Positions 1 through 6,960 of a stretch of 34,741 nt of DNA are shown in pieces (within the stretch, counting starts at the first letter, position 1; each line of letters opens with the position of its first letter). The stretch is from a virus. Both the position numbers and the translations under genes were made by a program. The stretch covers positions 1-34,741 of the IMG/VR virus record IMGVR_UViG_3300044641_004492; one strand, written 5' to 3'. The notes under the pieces are model-generated. The model searched no databases. It was not told where the DNA came from and saw nothing but the letters and a program-made list of their open reading frames with translations.

Positions 1-497
1 CTGTTGGTGAGAATATCAATATTGATGTTAAAGAAGCAGCTGGTAAGAATTATGCAATGAAAATTTCAGAAGGAACAACTCAAGCAACTTTTATGTTAGC
101 TGATACGACAGTTATTCCGGCAGTACCAACAATTAATGCAGAACCTGAATATCAAGTACAGATTGCAGTAAATGAAGAATTTATTAGCAAATTTATCAAA
201 GCAAAAAATGCATTACCAGATGCTAAAAACTTTGCGGTACAAGTTCAAAATGGAATTGTTAAATTTATTATTAACTATACCACAGTTAATTCTGATAATA
301 TTACATTTGAAGTTGGCAGCACGCCTGGTGCAGATATGGACCCAGTTTGTTTTTCTGCAGATAAATTAAAAGAAGTACTTGTAGCAAATCGCGGAGATGT
401 AGGCCAATTACATGTATCGCCCGATGGCTTATCTCGTATTGATTTTGTTGGATCTGATTTTGAATCTAGTTATTGGTTGGTGATGCTCCAGAATTAA
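1..497 (+). CDS. 45: DNA polymerase sliding clamp, gp45-like (5' end outside window)
   Basis: The reading frame is open from base 3, ahead of the first in-frame ATG at 57, so the gene begins upstream of the window and about 164 C-terminal residues are visible. The tail has the alternating hydrophobic pattern of a clamp domain (FSADKLKEVL, then GLSRIDFVGSDFESSYWLVML), which fits the last domain of T4-type gp45/PCNA-fold clamps. In T4 the clamp is a ring that tethers the polymerase and also activates late transcription. Context supports the call strongly: both clamp-loader subunits follow within 2.5 kb. The sequence match alone is moderate, since clamps diverge fast. An alternative is another phage DNA-metabolism protein. 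Confidence 0.7.
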   Translation, partial: VGENINIDVKEAAGKNYAMKISEGTTQATFMLADTTVIPAVPTINAEPEYQVQIAVNEEFISKFIKAKNALPDAKNFAVQVQNGIVKFIINYTTVNSDNITFEVGSTPGADMDPVCFSADKLKEVLVANRGDVGQLHVSPDGLSRIDFVGSDFESSYWLVMLQN

Positions 498-498
498 T

Positions 499-927
499 AT
501 GATAGTAAAGATAGTAAACAAATCAAGCAACGCACTTCCTCAATTTGAAACCGGGGGAAGTGCTGGCGCTGATATTAGAAGCAATCAGCGAACCACTATT
601 CAACCAGGAAGCTTTGAATTAATTAAAACTGGTTTATTTGTAGAAATACCTTATGGATATGAAATACAAATTCGTCCGCGCAGCGGATTGGCATTGAAAC
701 ATGGAATTACTGTATTAAATTCTCCGGGAACAATTGATTCCGATTATCGTGGCGAAATCGGTGTTATTTTAATTAATCATGGCACAGTACCTTATGATAT
801 CAATGTAGGAGACCGAATTGCACAAATGGTATTGTCAAAAGTAGAGCATATACAGTGGCACGCATTGGGCAGTCTTGATTCTGGTACAAAACGAGGAGAA
901 AAAGGTTTCGGATCAACAGGTAAATAA
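499..927 (+). CDS. dut: dUTP diphosphatase (dUTPase)
   Basis: Trimeric-type dUTPase that hydrolyses dUTP to dUMP and pyrophosphate, keeping uracil out of DNA and feeding dTMP synthesis. At 142 aa it has the normal length for the family. All five conserved motifs are visible: GSAGADIRS (20-28), PRSGLALKHG (60-69), the substrate-binding hairpin with LNSPGTIDSDYRGEI (73-87, catalytic Asp80), VGDRIAQMVL (103-112) and the C-terminal Gly-rich arm RGEKGFGSTG (132-141). The start lies one base after the clamp stop codon, so the two are probably cotranscribed. Nothing is missing or unusual. Confidence 0.96.
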   Translation: MIVKIVNKSSNALPQFETGGSAGADIRSNQRTTIQPGSFELIKTGLFVEIPYGYEIQIRPRSGLALKHGITVLNSPGTIDSDYRGEIGVILINHGTVPYDINVGDRIAQMVLSKVEHIQWHALGSLDSGTKRGEKGFGSTGK

Positions 928-929
928 CA

Positions 930-1442
930 ATGAAAAAATTTAAAGCTGAACTTAAGTGGTGGATGATTAAACATATTATTATTCCAAGTTTAATAACAGA
1001 TGATCAATTAACACCTACACAAACTGAAATATTTAAATTATATTTTGATTTAGATAAAGATGATAGTGTTACAGATTGGCGAACACGAAAATTAGTTTCA
1101 TACTTATTATATCGTGCATTACCTATATACATATTAGTAGCATTAATGGGTAAATCAGTACAAATAAAAACAAAAGTTGATTTATTAAATTTAAAGACAA
1201 TTATCGGCAATGATTTTTATAAAAATTATTTCATGAAAAATATTGATTCAACTTGGATTAGAGAAAAATGGTATATTAAAAATAAATTACCAATAATTGC
1301 AAGAATTAACAATGAAAATTACGTTGTTGATGGAAATCATCGTTTAGCACAACAAATAATACACAATGAAATACGATACAATTATATAGAAGTTAACGGT
1401 GGTTGGTTATCATTATACTTAAAATATCGTATTGGAATTTAA
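930..1442 (+). CDS. Hypothetical protein with ParB/Srx-like DGNHR motif
   Basis: The 170-aa protein is basic and rich in Ile, Tyr and Lys. Near the C-terminus is the segment PIIARINNENYVVDGNHRLA (121-140). A short strand followed by V-x-DGNHR is the signature of the ParB/sulfiredoxin fold, whose members bind a nucleotide or cleave DNA. The rest (predicted helices at about 10-75) matches nothing I recognise. The start is two bases after dut, inside the replication operon, so a DNA-linked role is possible. Family membership rests on one short motif, so treat the function as unknown. Confidence 0.6.
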   Translation: MKKFKAELKWWMIKHIIIPSLITDDQLTPTQTEIFKLYFDLDKDDSVTDWRTRKLVSYLLYRALPIYILVALMGKSVQIKTKVDLLNLKTIIGNDFYKNYFMKNIDSTWIREKWYIKNKLPIIARINNENYVVDGNHRLAQQIIHNEIRYNYIEVNGGWLSLYLKYRIGI

Positions 1443-1453
1443 AAAATAAAATT

Positions 1454-2380
1454 ATGATAGGAAACGTAGAAAATACACTTTGGGTAGAATCATTTCGCCC
1501 AGACACATTAGAAGGATACATTGGCAATGAACACATTATTGAAAAAGTTAAAATTTTCATTGCAAACGGTGATGTACCGCATTTATTGTTTTACGGATCC
1601 GCTGGAACTGGTAAGACTACCTTGGCAAAGATTATTGCAAATAGTGTTGATGCTGATTTGATGTATATTAATGCATCAGATGAAAACTCAGTAGATGCAG
1701 TTCGTGATAAGATCAAGCGTTATGCATCAACAGTAGGTTTCCGTCGTTGGAAAATCATTATCTTGGATGAGGCAGATTATTTAACGCCAAATGCACAAGC
1801 AGCTCTTCGCAACTTGATGGAGACATATAGCAAAACAACACGATTTATTCTAACATGTAATTATGTTGAAAAGATCATTGATCCTATTCAATCACGTTGT
1901 CAGACATTTGCAATTACACCTCCAAATAAAACAGATGTAGCAAAGCGTTTGGTTACTGTATTAGAAGAAAAAAATGTTCAATATGATATCAAGGATATTG
2001 CAGCAATTATCAATGCATCATATCCAGATGTACGCCGAGCAATTAATGCAGCACAAGCATCAGTAGTTAACGGAGTATTGCAATTAGATAAAGCAAGTGC
2101 AATTCAAGCAAATTACATGACCGAAGTATTGGATATGCTTAAAAATGCAAAAGACAAAAAAGCAACCTTTACAAAGATTCGCCAATGCATTGCAGATAGC
2201 AAAGTTAAAGATTTTACTCCATTATACACATTCTTATATGATAATTTAGATGAATTTGCACATGGCCATATTGCACCATGCATTTTGATCATTGCAGAAG
2301 CACAATTCAAGGATGCTAGTGTGGTTGATAAAGAAATCAATATCATGGCAATGTTTGTTAACTTATTAGGCGAAATCTAA
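1454..2380 (+). CDS. 44: Clamp loader large subunit (AAA+ ATPase), gp44-like
   Basis: AAA+ ATPase that opens and loads the sliding clamp at primer-template junctions. At 308 aa it is close to T4 gp44 (319 aa). Visible motifs are the N-terminal WVESFRPDTLEGYIGNE typical of RFC/gp44 proteins, Walker A GSAGTGKTT (48-56), Walker B IILDEAD (102-108) and the arginine-finger SRC motif (147-149, context PIQSRCQTF). An upstream ATG at 1403 would add 17 residues absent from the family and overlap the previous gene, so 1454 is preferred. It overlaps the next gene by one base (TAATG), suggesting translational coupling. The active ATPase is expected to pair with the gp62-like product downstream. Confidence 0.95.
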   Translation: MIGNVENTLWVESFRPDTLEGYIGNEHIIEKVKIFIANGDVPHLLFYGSAGTGKTTLAKIIANSVDADLMYINASDENSVDAVRDKIKRYASTVGFRRWKIIILDEADYLTPNAQAALRNLMETYSKTTRFILTCNYVEKIIDPIQSRCQTFAITPPNKTDVAKRLVTVLEEKNVQYDIKDIAAIINASYPDVRRAINAAQASVVNGVLQLDKASAIQANYMTEVLDMLKNAKDKKATFTKIRQCIADSKVKDFTPLYTFLYDNLDEFAHGHIAPCILIIAEAQFKDASVVDKEINIMAMFVNLLGEI

Positions 2381-2595
2381 TGGCAGAGGCGTATCATAAA
2401 GATTTAGTAACAATCATATTCAAAACATCAAATCGTAGCAATGCGAAGACTAAGATAAAAACGTTTCGCAATAAAAGTATTGATGACATTTTGAATGCTA
2501 AAAGAATAATAGGTATTCCAGATAATGCAATTATTGTAGAAATGGGAATGGGAACTAAGTTAGAAGAACAATATCGTAAAAAATACAATTTATAA
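2380..2595 (+). CDS. Hypothetical protein, 71 aa, between clamp-loader genes
   Basis: I do not recognise this small basic protein. It begins MAEAYHKDLVTIIFKTSNRS and has an even mix of predicted strand and helix with no cysteine. It overlaps both neighbours by one base (TAATG at each end), so it is translated as part of the gp44-gp62 unit. In T4 the two loader genes are directly adjacent (44, 62, regA follow one another), so an inserted small gene here is notable. A role as loader accessory factor or translational repressor is conceivable from position only; no motif supports either. Confidence 0.7.
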   Translation: MAEAYHKDLVTIIFKTSNRSNAKTKIKTFRNKSIDDILNAKRIIGIPDNAIIVEMGMGTKLEEQYRKKYNL

Positions 2596-3047
2596 TGGCG
2601 GAAGAAAAAAAGAAGGCAGCTACAATGTTTGATTTCATTGATGGAGTAACTCATAAAAAGAAAGAATGGTCGAAATGGTCTGATATGGATCAAAAAGCAT
2701 TTAGTCCTTTCATGATGAATCGATTTTTATCAATGCGAATGGAATTAACGGAGTTGATCAACGAATTTCAAACATATACAATTGGATTATTACGTCCACA
2801 AGAGACATACAAATTATATCACGAACTATTACCAAATAACAAGACATTTGCTAAATACATAAAAGGCAAATCAGAAGATAAGTACGAAAAAGGATTAGTT
2901 GAACAAGTTGCTGAGCATTATCAAGTTAGCAAATCAGAAGCTGCTGATTATGTTGACTTAATGGATAAAGTTCAATGTGAACGAATCTTATCAATGTATG
3001 GTTATAGTGACGGCGATAAGAAAAAACTATTGAAAGGAATTAAATGA
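2595..3047 (+). CDS. 62: Clamp loader small subunit, gp62-like
   Basis: The 150-aa helical protein is recognised as gp62-like by an N-terminal FDFIDGVTHKKKEW segment (13-26), then SPFMMNRFLSM (37-47), then a late helix pair AEHYQVSKSEAADY (about 107-120). These match the order seen in T4-type gp62 (the FMVNR-like and AKRYQV-like segments). gp62 is the single non-ATPase subunit that completes the 4:1 gp44:gp62 loader. It is shorter than T4 gp62 (187 aa) but similar to cyanophage versions. It overlaps the next gene by 4 nt (ATGA). Sequence similarity is weak by eye and context raises confidence. Confidence 0.75.
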   Translation: MAEEKKKAATMFDFIDGVTHKKKEWSKWSDMDQKAFSPFMMNRFLSMRMELTELINEFQTYTIGLLRPQETYKLYHELLPNNKTFAKYIKGKSEDKYEKGLVEQVAEHYQVSKSEAADYVDLMDKVQCERILSMYGYSDGDKKKLLKGIK

Positions 3048-3250
3048 GCAATGTAAACACACAATCACATTACAAAGGTAAGGATAGCCTTTATAAATTT
3101 GCAGAAGATTGGGGTTTGAATAGCTATGAGTTTGATATCATTAAACGCATTGTAAGATGCCGGCATAAAGGTTCCTTTGAACAAGATTTAACTAAGACAA
3201 AGGATCTAATCAATATATACTTAGCAGAACAATTGGATTCTAATAAATAA
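3044..3250 (+). CDS. DUF3310-like small phage protein
   Basis: The 68-aa protein contains SHYKGKDSLYKFAEDWGLNS followed by an FDIIKRIVRCRHKG segment and EDLTK-like DLTKTKDLINIYL. This order (HY-x-G, AxDWGL, IxKYIxRxxxKG, DLxKAxxYL) is the DUF3310 pattern common in phage genomes and seen both alone and fused to nucleotide-metabolism enzymes. The biochemical role of the family is not established. The gene overlaps the preceding gp62-like gene by 4 nt (ATGA) and ends the first operon; the next gene is preceded by a promoter-like AT element. Confidence 0.7.
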   Translation: MSNVNTQSHYKGKDSLYKFAEDWGLNSYEFDIIKRIVRCRHKGSFEQDLTKTKDLINIYLAEQLDSNK

Positions 3251-3267
3251 TTTCTTATAATATAAAA
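3251..3267 (+). promoter_or_regulatory. Promoter-like AT element before the 3278 gene
   Basis: TTTCTTATAATATAAAA lies 10-27 bases ahead of the ATG in the 27-nt gap. Twelve bases (TTTCTTATAATA) recur exactly at 4794-4805, in another gap. It contains a TATAAT-like box. Function is inferred from placement and recurrence. Confidence 0.45.
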
Positions 3268-3277
3268 AAAGTAAGAA

Positions 3278-3838
3278 ATGGCAAATCACGTTTATACATA
3301 CGTAGAGATTGAATTCGCAAATCCAGAAGATGCAACAAAGTTTTCAGAATGGATTGGAAATACGATTGATGAAAATATAACATTTGGCGAACGAATTGAA
3401 GCATGCTGCAACATCATGTTGGATAATTTATATCTAGATAAAGAAGATACTAGAGATTATTATATTGAAAATCTCGGCGCTAAATGGATTTATTTTGATG
3501 ATGTTGATGAATATGATACTACCATAAATATTTCATGGACAACTGCATGGGACTTCCCGGAGAAGTTATTCAATAAACTAACTGAATATTTGCAATCAGA
3601 ATATAAAGGCTTTACATGTAAATGTACTTTCGAAGATGAAGGATATAATTTCATAGGAGCTGCAGTTGCAACAGACGAATGGTCAGATGTTGAATATTAC
3701 GAGCCAATTGATGAACTTGTAGAATACCGAGACGAAGATGATTGCTTAACCGATGATTTTTATGAAGTAGTCGGAGATCATAAATACAACATGTTACAAG
3801 AAATGATTGCTTATAGTAAAAATCCAACCGAAGAATGA
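3278..3838 (+). CDS. Acidic Api92/YubB-like hypothetical protein
   Basis: This 186-aa, strongly acidic protein has about one quarter Asp plus Glu. It begins MANHVYTYVEIEFANPEDA, has a central ISWTTAWDFPEKLFNKL segment (about 89-105) and then a strand pair ending YNFIGAAVATDEW (about 125-137). The order N-terminal strand, W-x-TAWDxP, then a Y/F-x-G-x-A strand resembles the Api92-like ferredoxin-fold proteins found on phages and plasmids, whose function is unknown. High acidity could indicate a DNA mimic, but that is speculation. The family assignment is tentative. It overlaps the nuclease gene by 4 nt. Confidence 0.65.
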   Translation: MANHVYTYVEIEFANPEDATKFSEWIGNTIDENITFGERIEACCNIMLDNLYLDKEDTRDYYIENLGAKWIYFDDVDEYDTTINISWTTAWDFPEKLFNKLTEYLQSEYKGFTCKCTFEDEGYNFIGAAVATDEWSDVEYYEPIDELVEYRDEDDCLTDDFYEVVGDHKYNMLQEMIAYSKNPTEE

Positions 3839-4791
3839 AGCAAAATAACTATATTGCCCCAATTTATAAATTATCATTACGCGATCCAGAGACCGTAGCA
3901 AGAAGAATATCATATTCGCAATGGTCAATGTATGAACGATGTCCGATGTCTTGGAAGTTAGCATACATAGATGGATTAGCTCCATTTCAAGCTTCAATTG
4001 ATACAACATTTGGAACAGCATTTCACGAGACATTTCAATATTTCTTAACGGTAATGTATACCGAATCAGTTAAGAAAGCTGAGAATTTAGATTTCCGCGG
4101 AATCTTAACTAACAAGCTCAAAGAAGAATATGCTCGTTGCGTCACTGAATGCGGAGGAGTTCATTTTTCTAATCCATTACAGTTAGCAGAATATCTAGAA
4201 GATGGTGTAGCTATCTTAGAATGGTTTAAGAAACGCAGAGCACAATATTTTTCTAGCAAGAATTGGGAATTAGTAGGAATTGAGTTAGATTTATGCACTC
4301 AAGCATCTGAAAAGAACCCAGCTGTATATTGGTATGGATTCATCGACGTAGTAATGCGTAATACAGTAACTAATCACATTGTTTTGTTTGATATTAAAAC
4401 ATCACGTGCTGGTTGGAATAAATACCAAAAAGCAGATAGCTTAAAGGCAGCACAATTAGTTGCATATAAGAATTATTTTTCAAAACAATTTGGAACACCT
4501 GTTGATCATATTGATGTTGAATTCTTTATTGTGAAACGCAAACTCATTGAAGAATCAATGTTTCCACAAAAGCGCATCCAAAACTTTAGACCATCATCTG
4601 GATCTGTTACACAACGCAAAGTGCAGAAACAAATTGATGCATTTGTTGAAAAATGTTTTGATGCAGAAGGCAATAAGAATGCCGAAACTTCATATATGGC
4701 AATATCAGGTAAAGGTGATAAGAATTGTAAATATTGCCCATTCAAAACAGATTATGCAAATTGTCCTAAAGAAAATAGGATTCGCGAATAA
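3835..4791 (+). CDS. PD-(D/E)XK nuclease, RecB/Cas4 type, with Fe-S cysteines
   Basis: A 318-aa exonuclease-like protein. SYSQWSMYERCPMSWKLAY (27-45) is the N-terminal RecB/Cas4 signature with Cys36. FGTAFHETF (59-67, His64), Glu150, GFIDVV (168-173, Asp171) and LFDIKTS (184-190, Asp186 and Lys188) build the PD-(D/E)XK site, followed by QLVAYKNYF (motif QxxxY, 207-215). The C-terminal cysteines 298, 301 and 310 with Cys36 give the four ligands of a Cas4/AddB-style 4Fe-4S cluster. All catalytic residues are present. It probably processes DNA ends in recombination or host DNA breakdown. The ATGA overlap with the upstream gene suggests coupling. Confidence 0.88.
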   Translation: MKQNNYIAPIYKLSLRDPETVARRISYSQWSMYERCPMSWKLAYIDGLAPFQASIDTTFGTAFHETFQYFLTVMYTESVKKAENLDFRGILTNKLKEEYARCVTECGGVHFSNPLQLAEYLEDGVAILEWFKKRRAQYFSSKNWELVGIELDLCTQASEKNPAVYWYGFIDVVMRNTVTNHIVLFDIKTSRAGWNKYQKADSLKAAQLVAYKNYFSKQFGTPVDHIDVEFFIVKRKLIEESMFPQKRIQNFRPSSGSVTQRKVQKQIDAFVEKCFDAEGNKNAETSYMAISGKGDKNCKYCPFKTDYANCPKENRIRE

Positions 4792-4809
4792 TTTTTCTTA
4801 TAATAAGAT
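4792..4809 (+). promoter_or_regulatory. Promoter-like AT element before the 4810 gene
   Basis: TTTTTCTTATAATAAGAT fills the 18-nt gap after the nuclease gene. It shares TTTCTTATAATA exactly with the element at 3251. It sits so close to the ATG at 4810 that a transcript starting here would be nearly leaderless. Confidence 0.4.
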
Positions 4810-5025
4810 ATGTACAAACACGAACATGTTTATGTTTATCAATTTGAAGTAAAGAATCATCCTACTTGGCATGGTACGAGTACTTGCAAAATGGAATATT
4901 CTTTATGCACTAACATTGATGGGCCAAATCACAAAGAAAATAGATCTATATTAGAACAAATGCTACGTACGGTGTATGGATATATGCCCAAAGGTGTTAA
5001 ATTTTTACATGAAAAGGTACAATGA
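4810..5025 (+). CDS. Hypothetical protein, 71 aa
   Basis: This gene is not recognised. The protein starts MYKHEHVYVYQFEVKNHPTW, has two cysteines (in STCKMEYSLCT) and ends in a basic helix. It begins directly after a promoter-like element and overlaps the following SLOG-like gene by 4 nt (ATGA), so the two form a short transcription unit. An internal ATG at 4879 exists, but the N-terminal strand pattern and the tight spacing make 4810 plausible. Reality as a gene is supported by the coupling and the lack of any competing frame. Confidence 0.6.
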   Translation: MYKHEHVYVYQFEVKNHPTWHGTSTCKMEYSLCTNIDGPNHKENRSILEQMLRTVYGYMPKGVKFLHEKVQ

Positions 5026-5426
5026 CACGAATTGCATTAATCGGAAACACAGGTTGGCAGAACCGAAGAAAAGTACAGGATACACTTCAAAAATTAAAAT
5101 CACAATTTAATGATGATTTGATTATTGTTGGAGCCGGCGGCAACGAAGGCGCTAATAGTATGGTTCGAAAATACACATTAGAATTTGGATTACGTTACGA
5201 AGAATATAATCCATCATTTTCAGGTTATAATATGTATTCAGCAATGCCAGAATCATATTATGGCAAACCATATCATTTTTCACAATTACATCATCGCATG
5301 AAATTGATTGCAGAACGATGCGATTACATGATGATTATGACCAATGAAGATACATTAGATCCAGTATTAAAAACAGCATACAACAATGTAAATAAGCTTA
5401 AAAAACCGGTGGTTATATTAGGTTAA
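5022..5426 (+). CDS. SLOG/DUF2493-like nucleotide-binding protein
   Basis: A 134-aa Rossmann-like protein. An N-terminal strand RIALIGNTGWQNR (3-15) is followed by LIIVGAGGNEGANSMVRKYT (33-52), then YEEYNP, and a C-terminal KLKKPVVILG strand. GAGGNEGA in place of GGARGAD, followed by a helix and a Tyr-rich strand, fits the DUF2493/YspA group of the SLOG superfamily, whose members bind nucleotides or their derivatives. No enzymatic role can be assigned. It is the last gene before the glycosylation island and is separated from it by 43 nt containing a promoter-like element and a Shine-Dalgarno sequence. Confidence 0.65.
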   Translation: MTRIALIGNTGWQNRRKVQDTLQKLKSQFNDDLIIVGAGGNEGANSMVRKYTLEFGLRYEEYNPSFSGYNMYSAMPESYYGKPYHFSQLHHRMKLIAERCDYMMIMTNEDTLDPVLKTAYNNVNKLKKPVVILG

Positions 5427-5430
5427 TACA

Positions 5431-5446
5431 TATTTATAATAAAGTT
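5431..5446 (+). promoter_or_regulatory. Promoter-like AT element leading the glycosylation island
   Basis: TATTTATAATAAAGTT is located 24-39 bases before the first glycosyltransferase ATG. A purine-rich ribosome site (AAAAAGGAAAAG, 5452-5463) follows at good spacing. This is the only promoter-plus-strong-RBS combination before the lysis genes, so it is a candidate main entry point for the island. Confidence 0.5.
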
Positions 5447-5469
5447 ATAACAAAAAGGAAAAGTTACAA

Positions 5470-6960
5470 ATGGAATTACCAAAATTACAAAAAGTCGATC
5501 CGAACAAGCCAAAGAAAAAGAAAATTTTGCTATTAGCAGATGATTTTCGTTTGCCATCAGGAATCGGAACAGTTAGTAAAGAAATTATCTTCAACACTGT
5601 AAAACATTATGATTGGGTTCAGTTAGGTGCAGCATTACAACATCCAGAAGCTGGCCAGGGACTTGATTTATCACAACAAGTAGCACAAGAAACGGGAATT
5701 GCTGACGCGTCAGTTAAAGTTATTCCATGGAATGGGTATGGCGATAGAAATATTTTATTCGCTCTGTTAAATCAAGAAAAACCTGACGCAATTTTTCATT
5801 TCACTGATCCTAGATATTGGACTTGGTTATATGCATTAGAACACGAAATTAAAACTACATATAAAATTCCAATTATTTATTATTCAATTTGGGATGATCT
5901 TCCTTACCCAATGTGGAACGCACCTTTTTATGCAAGTTGCGATATGATCATGGGAATTAGTAAGCAATCAGATAATATACACAGAGAAGTTCTTAAACAG
6001 AGCGGTTTTAGTGTTGTAGATTATGATGAACATGATCATATTCCATCGGATCTAAAATGGGATGATATAATTACAGGATTTGTTCCCCATGGATTGAATC
6101 ATAATATATTCAAACCGTTAGTAAATACAAATCCATTATATAAAAAAATGCTAGAACATTATAAAACTAAAAATGATGTTGATTTCCTAGTATTTTGGAA
6201 TAATAGAAATATTAGAAGAAAACAACCAGGTGATTTGATTCTTGCATTTAAACATTTTGTTGACCAATTGCCAGCAGACAAACAACAACGAGTTGCATTA
6301 TTAATGCACACTCAACCTATAGATGAAAACGGAACAGATTTAATTGCAGTTAAAAATGTAATTGCACCTAATTGTAAAATAATGTTCTCTGAAGCTAAAG
6401 TTACATCTGATGAACTTAATGCAATGTACAACGTTGCTGATGTTGTAGTTAATATTGGTTCCAATGAAGGATGGGGACTTAGTTCCACCGAAGCAATTTT
6501 ATCAGGTACACCTATTATTAACAATGTAACAGGTGGATTGCAAGATCAATGTGGTTTTGAAGATGAAAATGGCGAATGGATTCGTTTCGATGGTGAATTT
6601 GCAACAAATCACACAGGTAAATATAAAAAACATGGCACTTGGGTTAAACCAGTATTTCCAAGCAATAGATCACTTCAAGGATCTCCACAAACGCCGTATA
6701 TTTTTGATGACCGAGCTCAATTTGAAGATATTAGTGATGCAATCATGTATTGGTATTCAATGACTGAAGAAAATCGTGCCGCATGTGGGTTTGAAGGTAG
6801 AACATGGGCTTTATCAAACGGATTGACATCAGAACAAATGGGAAATAAAATGATTCATATGATGGATTACTTATTCTCAGTAAATAAACAACCACGTCCT
6901 TCATACACATTAAATAAAGTTACAACAAAAAAATATACTAATTTAGGAATAGTAAAATAA
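5470..6960 (+). CDS. Glycosyltransferase, GT-B fold, GT4-like
   Basis: A 496-aa retaining-type glycosyltransferase. The N-terminal Rossmann half carries RLPSGIGTVSKEI (27-39); the C-terminal donor half carries SNEGWGLSSTEAILSGTPII (331-350), with the EX7E pair Glu333 and Glu341 of GT4 enzymes that bind a nucleotide sugar. After a Lys-rich stretch (MELPKLQKVDPNKPKKKK) the domain starts. That N-terminal peptide resembles the extreme C-terminus of the next protein. Acceptor and donor cannot be read from sequence. The start is supported by AAGGAAAAG upstream. TAATG overlap with the next glycosyltransferase suggests the two are made together. Confidence 0.88.
   Translation: MELPKLQKVDPNKPKKKKILLLADDFRLPSGIGTVSKEIIFNTVKHYDWVQLGAALQHPEAGQGLDLSQQVAQETGIADASVKVIPWNGYGDRNILFALLNQEKPDAIFHFTDPRYWTWLYALEHEIKTTYKIPIIYYSIWDDLPYPMWNAPFYASCDMIMGISKQSDNIHREVLKQSGFSVVDYDEHDHIPSDLKWDDIITGFVPHGLNHNIFKPLVNTNPLYKKMLEHYKTKNDVDFLVFWNNRNIRRKQPGDLILAFKHFVDQLPADKQQRVALLMHTQPIDENGTDLIAVKNVIAPNCKIMFSEAKVTSDELNAMYNVADVVVNIGSNEGWGLSSTEAILSGTPIINNVTGGLQDQCGFEDENGEWIRFDGEFATNHTGKYKKHGTWVKPVFPSNRSLQGSPQTPYIFDDRAQFEDISDAIMYWYSMTEENRAACGFEGRTWALSNGLTSEQMGNKMIHMMDYLFSVNKQPRPSYTLNKVTTKKYTNLGIVK

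Noticed and set aside
1403-1453. Earlier start for the clamp loader ATPase
   Set aside because: It would overlap the preceding gene by 40 nt and add hydrophobic residues not seen in gp44.
4547-4852. 101-aa plus-strand frame overlapping the nuclease gene
   Set aside because: It runs out of frame through the conserved C-terminal cysteines of the nuclease; a shadow.
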